This document shows, piece by piece, positions 45,293 to 56,840 of a stretch of DNA of 64,000 bases; positions within the stretch are counted from its first letter, which is position 1; every line of letters starts with the position of its first letter. The notes below the pieces were generated by a model. That model saw only the letters and a list, made by a program, of their open reading frames with translations, was not told the DNA's origin and ran no database searches. Both the position numbers and the translations under genes were made by a program. The stretch lies in NCBI GenBank assembly GCA_963932465.1, contig OZ010786.1:444714619-444778618 (forward strand), given 5' to 3'. The DNA comes from Maratus speciosus. Lineage: Eukaryota > Arthropoda > Arachnida > Araneae > Salticidae.

Positions 45293-47417
45293 CTAGCTGT
45301 TTAACCCGTTCTATGCACGGGAGTTCATGAATTTAATTCCAAAACCAAAATTAAAAATAATTATTCGATTTAGTAAAATAATTGTCTACTACTGCGCATT
45401 TTTTAATGAAATTTAATTTATCGTGTTACTGTAGCAGCAGATGATAAATGGATATCTTTGGAATATAGTCCAGGCAATAGGGGATTTTACCTGGCAAAGT
45501 TAATGGTAGTTCTGGAAATTTGCTTACTTTATGTTTTTTGGGTCGCTGAATCCGAATTTTTAACTTCCCACCAAAATTTCCCCCGGCAACCCTCCCAAAC
45601 TTTGGTAAAATGCCCCCAAAAAAGGTTTTTATTAAAAAAATCAATTTTTTAATTTTTTAGGAAAAAGTATTTAGAAATTCAGAAAGTAGATAAAATTTGC
45701 AACAAATTAGATATATGACATTATGACTTGGGATGAAGGGGAAGGGGGATCTGCCTCGGAACATGCGCCGCGGTGCTGCGTAGACAAAGTTGCGCAATTC
45801 CACTTAACCACTCACACGTTTACATTCGGCCTCCCATCTCCCCTCCGAACTTTCTCTATAACGTTTACCTTTAAGTTTTTTGGGTCGCTGAATCCGAATT
45901 TTTAACTTACCCCAAAATAGTTGTTTTTAAATTAAATTTTTTATTGTTTTAGGGGAAAACTATGTAGAAATTCAAAAGTAGACAAAATTTGCAAGAAATG
46001 GGATATATGACATTATAACGTAGGATAAACGGGGAGAGAGGAGATTGTCTCAGAACATTCCCCGCGCGCTGTTCTCAAAAACAAAATTTCTTCAAAAAAT
46101 CAATTTTTTGGAGGTTTGCCGGGGGAAATTTTGGTGGGAAGTTACAAATTCGGATTCAGCGACCCAAAAAACATAAATTAGAGCCGAAATTCAGAACTAG
46201 CATTAATTTTGCCAGGTAAAATCCCCTATTACCTGGACTTGCATAACTTAGTGGACATAGCGCCGCAGTGTATGTTCCGAGGCAGCCCTCTCCTCCCCGT
46301 ACATCCTACATCGTAATGTCATATATCCTATTTGTTTCAAATTTGTCTACTTTCTGAATTTCTACATAGTTTTCCCTAAAACAATAAAAAATTTAAAATT
46401 TAATTATAAAAACAACTATTTTGGGGGGCGGTTTCGGGGGGGGGGGGGGTAATTTTGGGGTTAAGTTAAAAATTCGGATTCAGCGACCCAGAAAACTTAA
46501 AGTAAACTTTATAGAGAAAGTTCGGAGGGCGAATGGAAACGTGTGAGTGGTTAAGTGGAATTGCGCAACTTAGTCCACGCAGCACCGCGGCGTATGTTCC
46601 GAGGCAGATCCCCCCCCCCCTTCCCCTTCATCCTAAGTCATAATGTCATGTATCTACTTTGTTGCAAATTTTGTCTACTTTCTGAATTTCTAGATACTTT
46701 TTTCCTAAAACAATAAGAAATTTGATTTTTTTTAATAAAAACCTTTTTTTCGGGGGCGGGGGGGGGGGGGATTTTACCAAAATTTGGGGGGTTGCCGGGG
46801 GTAATTTTGGTGGGAAGTTACAAATTTGGATTCAGCGACCCAAGAAACATAAAATAAGTCAATTTCCAGAACTACCGTTAATTTTGAAAGGTAGACCCCC
46901 TATACGGCCTCTATTGCCTGGACTAATAAGGGAATAAATAGAATAAAAAGTTTTGTTGATGTTTGTGATAAAATGTCTGCCTTTATTTAAAAAAAAATTA
47001 TAGTAATTAAACACAATTAAATAATCTCTAATTACTTGTATGTGAGGTAAAATAATTATCGTAATACCCGCTACAGCTTTTTAGTATTGCAGCGTGGCGT
47101 ACGTAATATGTATATCTCACATTGGTTAAAGAACTCGCTCGATTACGGGTTGAACGTAAAAAAAGGAATTTATTGTGAATTTTTAATTGCTGGCAGCTGC
47201 TATAACGGAAAATGTTTAAATAATTTGATATGAAAATTTCTGTTTTTTATTAATTTAAAAATTGACTATAAGTTATTTCGAATCCGGATTACTTTAGGTG
47301 CCTCGACCATGTTTTAATACACATGTACGTAACATTTCAATATTCTCGATTGCAAACTGTGGATTTGTATAGCATTACAGTCAGACAGACAGACAAATTT
47401 CATTTTTATACATTAGA
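45293..47417 (-). mobile_element. Helitron of the second family, split by a palindrome
   Basis: On the minus strand it starts TCTAATGTATAAAAATGAAA at 47417 (A before). It ends with hairpin CCCGTGCATAGAACGGG, eight bases and CTAG at 45293, then T. Without the 1.46-kb insertion it is about 670 bp. Its 5' part matches 9653-9895. Confidence 0.7.
45466..46925. mobile_element. Foldback element, ~0.7-kb arms, G/C-run rich
   Basis: TAGTCCAGGCAATAG at the left and CTATTGCCTGGACTA at the right bound an inverted repeat whose arms each carry two related sub-blocks ('ggtcgctgaatccgaa', 'cggaacatgcgccgcggtgc'). An extra copy of the terminal block lies at the centre (46199-46240). G runs occur at about 46440-46453 and 46756-46769. 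Similar open frames on opposite strands (45426-45644 minus, 46722-46937 plus) arise from the arms. Confidence 0.85.
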
Positions 47418-48039
47418 TTAACCATTCACAAATATATTTCAAAACATGTAGGGGAGTATAACAGTTTTTCTGTTATATATCCCTTTTTCAATTCCCCCCC
47501 CCCGCTCCCGCAAAAAAAACTTTAGTTTAATTTAATTTTACAATTAATATTATACCTCTGTACTTGTTCACCCGCCCCCCTCTCACATTTGTGTAAGTTA
47601 AATTAACACCTTTAAAAATTCTCATCAGTTAAAGTCAACATCATTTCCTTCACCCTTGTTGTTAACCGCCAATGATTTCCGTTAATATCAAAACAGAATA
47701 TAAATAAGTTCTCTTTTTCCTTTGCAGCCCGCAACATCTTATACGTATACTGTGGTTTAGCTCAGAGTTGCGCCTTCAATTCTCATGGAGTTTGTATGCA
47801 CGTATTTGCATCGGTGTTTTGATATCTCACGCGTTTCTCATTACAGATAACTTCCAGATGCCCCGTTTAGCAATGCAATCCTTTGCTTAAGTCTTGTAAC
47901 GTACTTTTAAAAAGCATATGTAATGCTATTTTCCCTTTGCCCTATCTGGCCACAAGAATTCTTTATCAAGCAACCCTAAAAAACTCTATGGCGTGTAACT
48001 TAACCTCTGAGTAAAGTTTCTGTTTTTACCGCCAATGTT
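47418..48039. other. No gene recognised; C-rich tract
   Basis: C run near 47499-47508. The last ~100 bp may be decayed LINE sequence upstream of the RT, but no endonuclease motif was found. Confidence 0.45.
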
Positions 48040-49206
48040 TTGTCCACTCTCCGCATTATCGCCAGTCCTTTGTGTGTTGACTTCTGGTACTCGACACTGA
48101 CGAGCGAATGTAACTGTAAACTAACGAGGGATATTTTTGGCGATGAAACTCCAAAGCAACTACCACAGCGGCTAAACTCGCAGGACCAGGCAAAATTCAC
48201 GAAAAGAGAGTTGCGAAATGTCATTTTCTCATTCAATATTAACAAGGCGCCAGGACCTGATCAAATTGATCACAGGATGGTCAGGTGCATCTTTTCAAAA
48301 ATTCCTAATATTCTGTTTGATATGTACAACAGTCTTTTAAAGTTAACTATTTTCCTGATGACTGGAAATTGGGAGAGCTCGTGTATTTTAGAAAGGAGGG
48401 AAAACCCTTGAATGAGGGCTCTTCATATCGCCCCATCACTCTATTACCAATATTCGGAAAAATCTTAGAGAAATTAATTCTAAGACGAATACATCACGCA
48501 TTAGACAAAGCGAATTTCTTATCGGGTAAACAACACGGCTACACGCAAATAAATCAACGGAAACGACTTTGGAACAAGTGATTTCATTAGTAGAACAACA
48601 CAAAAAAAATAAACAATACACATCACTGGTGTCACTGGATTTTAGGGGAGCATTTGACAACCTCCCTTGGGACCAAGTGATCCTAGCATTGCAAAGACTA
48701 GGTATTTCTAAAGAACTCATTAATCTTGTCGTTTCCTACCTTTCGGGTAGGCGAGCTCAGGTGGACTGGATGGCACCATTTTTGTTGTACTTCTTTAGTA
48801 AGAGTTGCCCGCAGGGATCGTGTCTGGATCCTTTTCTTTGGTTGGTTCTGTTGGAGACTCTGTTGGATACCTTTGATGTACAGGACTGTGAACTGGTGAC
48901 ATACGCGGATGACGTGATATTACTGATTTGGGCACAGTCGAGACAGCAACTTGAACAAAAAGGTCAGAAAGCTTTAAAAGTTATTCAGAATTGGGCAGAA
49001 ACCAACAAAATAGAAATTTTACATGAAAAATCCTCATCATTAACTTTTGGCAAACCCAAACGCCTTAAGGATGGCCCCACGTTTAAACTTCAAGATAAAT
49101 CAATAAAATCAAAAACAACACTAAAATACCTGGGGGTAATATTAGATAAACAATTATCATTTCTCCCACATGTGGCACAAAAGAGAGTAGAAATCGGAAA
49201 AGTCCT
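48040..49206 (+). pseudogene. I/R1-type LINE reverse transcriptase, first part
   Basis: Three frames in succession give the fingers and palm of a non-LTR RT: FNINKAPGPDQID; then SSYRPITLLPIFGKILEKLI; then SLDFRGAFDNLPWDQV, CPQGSCLDPFLW and VTYADDVILLIW (YADD catalytic pair). Next come SRQQLEQKGQKALKVIQNW and TLKYLGVILDKQLSFLPHV. Frameshifts lie near 48375 and 48550. The pattern fits the R1/I superfamily. No endonuclease domain is seen, so it is 5'-truncated or decayed. The gene is cut in the thumb at about 49200 by the satellite insertion. Confidence 0.93.
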
Positions 49207-52200
49207 TCCGGCCAGTGCCGGGAGGAAGAGGTAGCTTTCATAATCCTTATTTTAAAAAGCCAAATTATATCATTCAAACACACGAAGCTCAATTTAGTGT
49301 AAACCGAATATAGGAGATTCAATACTAATTTTTATCAATATAATGAATGAGAATTTCGCGAAATTAGTCAGCTTTATCCAAGCTGCTTTTCTTTAAAGTA
49401 ACATATATTTGGCTGCCAAATTCGGCAATTTCTTAAAGTGCCTGTTATTTTAAGACAACATGGTGGATGAGGCTAAGCAGTGAACTTGGTCGAGACCTTA
49501 GTAATTGCTGTGCACATGCTCACTCACATCGGAATCGGTTAATATATAGGAGTGCTGTCGCATGCAAAAAATCAGATTTTTCAAAATGCACCCACAATAG
49601 AAATTGAAACTGCTATATCTGAGCCATTTTTTAAGGTAAAGACAAACAAAAAATGCTCCTGAGTCCTTATATCAAGGTCAAATACTTAAGAAAGAAACCT
49701 TTTTCAATTTCTAAATTTTTTGCACCTCACTTTAAATATATATATTTTTTTTAATTTAAATTTAATTGTCGCCATTTTGAAACAAGATGGCTGATGAATC
49801 TGGCCAGCGAACTTGGTCGAGGTGTTGATGTATACTATCCACATGCCTTCTTACATCGAAATAGGCGAATACGTGTGTTATCGCGTGACAAATACAAGAT
49901 CGTTTCAAAATGTTAGCCATGCTAGAAATTCAAAGTGCTATAAATCAACCATTTTTTAAGATATAAACAAAAGAACAAATTTTCAGAAACAAAAACTGCA
50001 CCGGAATCTTTGTATCAAGGCCAAACACATAAAAAAATCTTTTTCATTTTTCAATTGTTTAATACCTTATTTTGAATTTTAAATTTAATTTTTTTTTAAT
50101 GGCAACCCTTTTGAAACAAGATGGCGAATGAAGCTGGCCAACGAACTCGGTCGAGACATTGGTATGTACTATGTACAGACCAAGTTACATCCAAATAGGT
50201 TCATAATTACGCCTGTTATCGCGTGACAAAAATCAGGTCGTTTTAAAATGTCAGCCACAAGAGAAATTCAAAATATTCAAACTCAGCCATTTTTTTTTTA
50301 GATATAGACGAAAGAAAAACTGTTCCGGAATCTTTGTATTAAGGTCAAACACATACAAAAAAAATCTTTTTCACTTTCCAATTTTTTGGTATCTCATTTA
50401 AATTTTTTTATTTTTTAATTTTTTTAAATGGCCGCCATTTTGAAACAAGATGGCGGATGAAGCCGGCCAACGAACTTGGTCGAGATATTTGTATGTACTA
50501 TGTACACACCAAGGTACATCCAAGTCGGTTCATAAATACGCCTGTTATTACGTGAGAAAAATCAGGACGTTTCAAGATGTCAGCCACGCTAGAAATTCAA
50601 AATGCTATAACTCAGCCATTTCTTAAGATATAGACGAAACAAAACTGCTCCCGAATCTTTTTATCAAGGTCAAACACATAAGAAGAAAATATTTTTTCAA
50701 TTTTTAATTTTTTGGTACCACATTTCAAATTTAAATTTTTCTTTAAAATTTAAATGGCCACCATTTTTAAACAAGATGGCGGATGAAGCTGACCAACGAA
50801 CCCGGTAGAGACATTGGTATGTACTATGTATAAACGAAGTTACATCCAAATCGGTTCATAAATACGCCTTTTATCGCGTGACAAAATTCAGGACGTTTCA
50901 AAATGTCAGCCACGCTAGAAATTCAAAAGTCCTTCCGGCCAGTGCCGGGAGGAAGAGGTAGCTTTCATATTCCTTATTTTAAAAAAGCCAACTTATATTA
51001 TTCAAACACACGAAGCTCAATTTAGAGGAAACCGAATATGGGAGATTCAATACAAATTTTTATCAATACTAAATCATAATGAATGAGAATTTCGCGAAAT
51101 TAGTCAGCTTTATCCAAGCTGCTTTTATTTAAAGTAACTTATATTTGGCTTCCAAATTCGGCGATTTCTTAAAGTGCCTGCGATTTTAAGACAACATGGT
51201 GGATGAGGCTAACCAGTGAACTTGGTCGAGATCTTAGTAATGGCTGTGCACATGCTCACTCACATCGGAATCGGTTGATATATACGAGTGCTGTCGCAGG
51301 CAAAAAATCAGATTTTTCAAAATGTCACCCACATTAGATATGGAAACTGCTATATCTGAGCCATTTTTTATGATAAAGACAAACAAAAAATGCTCCTGAA
51401 TCCTTATATCAAGGTCAAATACTTAAGAAAGAAACATTTTTCAATTTCTAATTTTTTTGCACCTCACTTTAAATATATATTTTTTAATTTAATGGCCGCC
51501 ATTTTGAAACAAGATGGCTGATGAAGCTGGACAGCGAACTTGGTCGAGATATTGATGTATACTATCCACATGCCTTCTTCCATCGAAATAGGCGAATACG
51601 TGTGTTATCGCTTGACAAATACAAGATCGATTCAAAGTGTTAGCCATGCTAGAAATTCAAAGTGCTATAATTCAACCATTTTTTAATATATAAACAAAAG
51701 AACAAATTTTCAGAAACAAAAACTGCTCCAGAATCTTTGTATCAAGGCCAAACACATAAAAAAAATCTTTTTCATTTTCCAATTTTTTAATATTTCATTT
51801 TAAATTTTAAATTACATTTTTGTTAAATGGCAACCCTTTTGAAACAAGATGGCGAATGAAGCTGGCCAACGAACTCGGTCGAGACATTGGTATGTACTAT
51901 GTACAGACCAAGTTACATCCAAATCGGTTTATAAATACGCCTTTTATCGCATGACAAAAATCAGGTCGTTTTAAAATGTCAGCCACAATAGAAATTCAAA
52001 ATGCTATAACTCAGCCATTTTTTTTAGATATAGACGAAACAAAACCTGTTCCGGAATCTTTGTATTAAGGTCAAACACATACGAAAAAAATCTTTTTCAT
52101 TTTCCAATTTTTTGGATCTCATTTTAAATTTTAATTTTTTTAAATGGCCGCCATTTTGAAACAAGATGGCGGATGAAGCTGGCCAACGAACTTGGTCGAG

Positions 52201-52933
52201 ATATTTGTATGTACTATGTACACACCAAGGTACATCCAAATCAGTTCATAAATACGTCTGTTATCACGTGACAAATATCGGGACGTTTCAAAATGTCAGC
52301 CACGCTAGAAATTCAAAATGCTATAACTCAGCCATTTTTTAACATATAGACGAAACAAAAACTGATTCCGAATCTTTTTATCAAGGTTAAACACATAAGA
52401 AAAAAATATTTTTTCAATTTTCAATTTTTTGGTACCACATTTCAAATTTAAATTTTTCTTAAAAATTTAAATGGCCGCCATTTTTAAACAAGATGGCGGC
52501 TGAAGCTGGCCAACAAACTCGGTCCAGACATTGGTATGTACTATGTATAAACGAAGTTACATCCAAATCGTTTCATAAATACGCCTTTTATCGCGTGACA
52601 AAATTCAGGACGTTTCAAAATGTCAGGCACGCTAGAAATTCAAAATGCTATAACTCAGCCATTTTTTAAGGTATAGACGAAACAAAAACTGCTCCGGAGT
52701 CTTTGTATAAAGGTCAAATACATAAGAAAAAAACATTTTTCCATTTTCAATTTTTTGGTACCGCAATTGAAATTTTAAATTTTTTTAAAAAGTTTAAATG
52801 GCCGCCATTTTGAAACAAAATGGCGGATAAAGCTGGCCAACGAACTCGGTCGAGACATTGGTATGTACTATGTACATACCGAATTACATCCAAATCGATT
52901 CATAAATACCCGAGTTACAGTGTGACATAGGTC

Positions 52934-52985
<52 letters not shown>

Positions 52986-53871
52986 ATTTTGAACGGAAGG
53001 TGGTTTCGGGGTCTGGGGGTCATGATCGATGAAAATATACCAAAATTTTTTGAAATCGCTTTCCTCCGAACGGCTGCAATAGGTAGCTTTTTGTAATGAA
53101 AGCTACCTAAAATGCTATAACTCAGCCATTTTTTAAGATATAGACGAAACAAAAACTGCTCCGGAATCTTTGTATAAAGGTCAAATACATAAGAAAAAAA
53201 TGTTTTTCCATTTTTAAATTTTTGGTACCACATTTCAAGTTTTAAATTTTTTTTTTAATTTTAAATGGCCGCCATTTTGAAACAAAACGGTGGATGAAGC
53301 TGGCCAACGAACTCGGTCGAGAGATTGGTATGTACTATGTACACACTGAATTACATCCAAATCGGTTCATTAATACGCCTTTTATCGCGTGACAAATTTC
53401 AGGACGTTTCAAAATGTCAGCCACACTAGAAATTCAAAATGCTATAACTCAGCCATTTTTTAAGATATAGACGAAACAAAAACTGCTCCGGAATCTTTGT
53501 ATAAAGGTCAAATACATAAGAAAAAAATATTTTTCCATTTTTAATTTTTTGGTACCACATTTCAAGTTTTAAAATTTTTTAAAAATTTTAAATGGCCGCC
53601 ATTTTGAAACAAAATGGCGGATGAAGCTGGCCAACGAACTCGGTCGAGACATTGGTATGTACTATGTACACACCGAATTACATCGAAATCGGTTCATAAT
53701 TACGGGAGTTACAGTGTGACATAGGTCAGATATATATATATCAATTTTGAACGGAGGGTGGTTTCGGGGTCTGGGGGTCATGATCGATGAAAATATACCA
53801 AAATTTTTTGAAATCGCTTTCCTCCGAACGGCTGCAATAGGTAGCTTTTTTGTAAAGAAAGCTACCTAAAA
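49203..53871 (+). repeat. 4.67-kb satellite-bearing insertion, 13 monomers of ~330 bp
   Basis: The phrase 'cgaact(c/t)ggtcgaga' recurs 13 times (49482, 49808, 50143, 50472, 50798, 51218, 51536, 51871, 52188, 52514, 52842, 53309, 53637), mostly 317-335 bp apart. Each monomer has 'gccgccattttgaaacaaga' upstream. A start block TCCTTCCGGCCAGTGCCGGG occurs at 49203 and 50930. An end block with hairpin AGGTAGCTTT/AAAGCTACCT occurs at 53081-53108 and 53839-53867. It interrupts the LINE, which resumes directly afterwards. Confidence 0.9.
52938..52984. repeat. (TA)n microsatellite
   Basis: About 23 TA dinucleotides in the first end block. The second end block (53732-53740) has only a few, so the tract has expanded in one copy. 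Confidence 0.95.
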
Positions 53872-55131
53872 ATAACTCAAAATCTTTATAAATTTTCATC
53901 AATCTCAGGTCGACTCCCTACGGATTTTTTTAAGATTTGGTACTCGGCGATCTTACAAAGGACACTGGCCTACGCGCACGCTGTTTGGTTTCCGCGCAAT
54001 ATCACGGTCGTCGACATTTGCTCTCGGCACAAAAGAAAGCTTTGTTGCTGATAACGAGAGCATATCGCAATACGTCAACAAATGTCCTGCAGGTCCTCGC
54101 AGGTCTCCCCCCCCCCCCCCCCCCCACTGGATTTGCAGCTAGAGGCGGAGGCGGAGTATTCGGGGGCAATTCGTCTCGGCAAGTCAACAGAAAAGGCTTT
54201 TGCTCCACTATACTATCCAAAATGCTCAAAATACAAAACATCACCACTAACAAGTAAAATACAAATTTGTGAAATAAACGACTATATAGGCAAAATTACA
54301 ATATACACGGACGGCTCCAAAATGTCCGAAGGCACAGCCTCGACATTTTGTGTGTACGAAAAAAACGAGCAAATCTATACTTGGAGATCGAAACTGTCCC
54401 AGGATAACTCCGTCTTCCAGTCAGAACTCTTCGTGATCTCTTCAGCATTAGAGTGAATAGAGTCGGATAAACTTTCTCAATACTTAATCATAACGGATAG
54501 CCTATCAAGTTTAAAAGCATTAAACAATTTTGACAATACAAACTATTTAATACTAAAAATTCTTCAACAATTACAAAAAACAGTATAAGATATCTACTTC
54601 AATTGGACAAAAGGACATTCAGGTGTTGAGAGCAATGAGGCAGCTGACCAACTGGCAAAATCGGCAGTAACGGATGAAACACTAATACATACATTTTTAC
54701 CATATCCAGCTTCTTCACTAAAATCACAGACAAAGCTGAATCTGTCAAAAAAGTGGCAAAAACGCTGGACGGATTCAGACACAGGCCGATATACGAAGGA
54801 ATTCTTGCCATTCGTTGACCACAAATATTTCGTAAACAATAGATACTTACACATATTTTTAACAAATCACGGCCCCTTTCAGGAACACTTATACAAAATT
54901 AACAAAAGAGACTCCCCACTATGCATTTGTGGCTTGCCGTCAACATCGTTACACTATGTATTATACTGTACATTAACATCGCATTATCATCTCAAAAAAC
55001 ACACACGTATGAATTTAGCAAGTTGGCGGCGGGATGTAAAAGAAAAACCGCAACTACTCAACAAGATCATACAATGCACGAGGTTTATAGTAACAAACGA
55101 ATACATCTTTTCAAATCCAGAGCCGTTCTAG
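53872..55131 (+). pseudogene. I/R1-type LINE, RT thumb, RNase H and CCHC tail
   Basis: It continues the gene broken at 49200: TLAYAHAVWFPRNITV, KKALLLITRAYRNTSTNVLQ and VLAG, then LDLQLEAEAEY. RNase H follows: ITIYTDGSKMSEGTASTFC, FQSELFVISSALE, LIITDSLSSLKAL, NWTKGHSGVESNEAADQLAK, with all four acidic/His catalytic positions visible. The C-terminus has CICGLPSTSLHYVLYC, a CCHC knuckle. Defects: a C-run (about 54104-54125) in a Pro-Pro codon pair shifts the frame, and there are in-frame stops at 54454 and about 54586. Confidence 0.93.
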
Positions 55132-55690
55132 TCCGACTCCATCACTTGGGTGTAGCATGGAGGGAGAAACGGGTTATTAGCGGGTGCCTGAAACTTCTAT
55201 CCCTTTTGAATTTTAATCTTGTGCATCTCTCCGAACTCCAGTATGCGCAAGTTGTAAATAGTAGGTGTTTGATATTGTGTTGTAATGTGTTTCTAATTGT
55301 GATGTTCAATATTGTGTGTTTAATGTATTATGGCGTATATAAATCCATGAAAAATGTAAATAATTATGCAATCACATTAAAATGATCCTCATGTAATCAC
55401 TACATACAGTCATGTAAATAGTGGGTGTTTGACATTGCGTTGTAATGTGTTTCTAATTGTCATGTTAAACATTGTGTGTTAAATGTACTGTGACATATAT
55501 ATCCAAGAAAATAGTAAACAATTATGCAATCACATTAAGTAAAATGATCCTCATGTAATCACTACATACAGTCATGTACTGTTAAAAAAAGTAGTATAAA
55601 TATATCTCGATATGAAATGTTCGGTTCGCCCTGAAAAATTGGGTAACCAATTGTGATTGTAATTGTAAATCTCAGAGTATCCGAAATAAA
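55132..55690 (+). repeat. LINE 3' UTR with a ~165-bp tandem duplication
   Basis: 'gtgggtgtttgacattg', 'gttgtaatgtgtttctaatt', 'aattatgcaatcacatta' and 'cctcatgtaatcactacata' occur in order in two copies (about 55248-55415 and 55416-55577). The tail is rich in 'tgtaattgtaa' near 55660, as expected at a LINE 3' end; the exact end is uncertain. Confidence 0.75.
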
Positions 55691-56040
55691 TCTCAGCAGC
55701 TTGATCAGGGACCCGACGCTTCCTCTCAGACTCTGGTTGAGAGTCGGGAGAAGTGGATGTGGTCTACCCCTCGGGATTGCACTAACACTCTAAAGCAAAA
55801 GCTGAGTTCCCGAGCTGGTCATCGCTGTCATCGCTGTCTTACGTTACTATGCTTCTAACTTCCCATTTGTACAGACGTTTCAACTGAAGCGCTTCGGCGT
55901 TCGCCTTTGGGCAGTCTCGCACCTCTCCATTCTAACTTGTAATTTCACGGCCTCTTAAAATTATCAATAAATTTTAAAATCTCCTAGAAGTCTGTTGGAG
56001 GCTTTTTTTTTTCCTTTTTTTATGCTTTACTATGTTTCTG
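55691..56040. other. No gene recognised; transcript-like GC-richer stretch
   Basis: Less AT-rich than its surroundings, with an AATAAA near 55966 and a T-rich run after it. It could be LINE 3' sequence or a host 3' UTR, but no coding evidence exists. Confidence 0.3.
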
Positions 56041-56840
56041 GGTCTTAAGTAAACACCACAGGGGGCTAATTAAGTTATTTGAAAATAAAAATCTTTTTTT
56101 AACGCTTTATAACAAAGTTGAAAAGTGTTTATGCTATGTGTTATCGGTTTGTCTGTCCGTCTGCCCGTCTGGTCACGCTCTAACTCCCGTAAATATACTT
56201 GGATTTTCATGCAATTGATAAAGGTTATTTAGGGTCACCAAAGCATGTTTGGTATTGTATATGAAGTATGTAGGATTAATAGTTCATTTATAGGGGCACT
56301 CAAAAGTATTTCATTACATTATGGTATACGGCGAAAAATCGTTTGCAGTGTATTTTAATGACATTACGCTATTTCAAATGCATTGAAACTGATATAAATC
56401 ACTCAATTTCCCTATGATCACGTTAGAACAGGGCATTCATAGCATTTTTTATTCATTACAGGGACACACATAAGAAATCGGTTACAGTACTGTCTTTGAG
56501 TAATAATTGCTGGAGTATACGGTTTAAAATTCGGTATGCGCTTTTAAATTTAATTAATTTTTTTTTTAATGTTACTCGTTATATATAAATTCTATGCCTC
56601 ATACACAGGGCTTCACAAAAGTATTTACGTACCATTCTTCTTATTAGAGGAAATTGCTAAAAGGGAATTTTCATCTAAAGTATATGTATTTCTTAAGTGA
56701 ATTTAAATTTTTACGTGCATGTAGTTAATAGATACAAATCTATATATCATGTACAGGGCATCTGAAAAAAATTCGGATAATCTGCCGATTGTAGATGGGA
56801 ACAGCTGAAATTGGGTTTTGAAATGTTTTATGCGTTTCCA
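56041..56840. repeat. Degenerate tandem repeat, ~150-175-bp units
   Basis: A block like 'cat(t/g)acaggg.c..c.caaaagtattt' recurs near 56290, 56455, 56605 and 56755. It is preceded by 'tgtctgtccgtctgcccgtc' at 56148. Strongly diverged. A related lead block occurs at 59213. Confidence 0.45.

Noticed and set aside
53937..54257. Proline/glycine-rich frame around the C-run
   Set aside because: It is the LINE frame thrown off by the poly-C expansion; the true frame continues before and after it.
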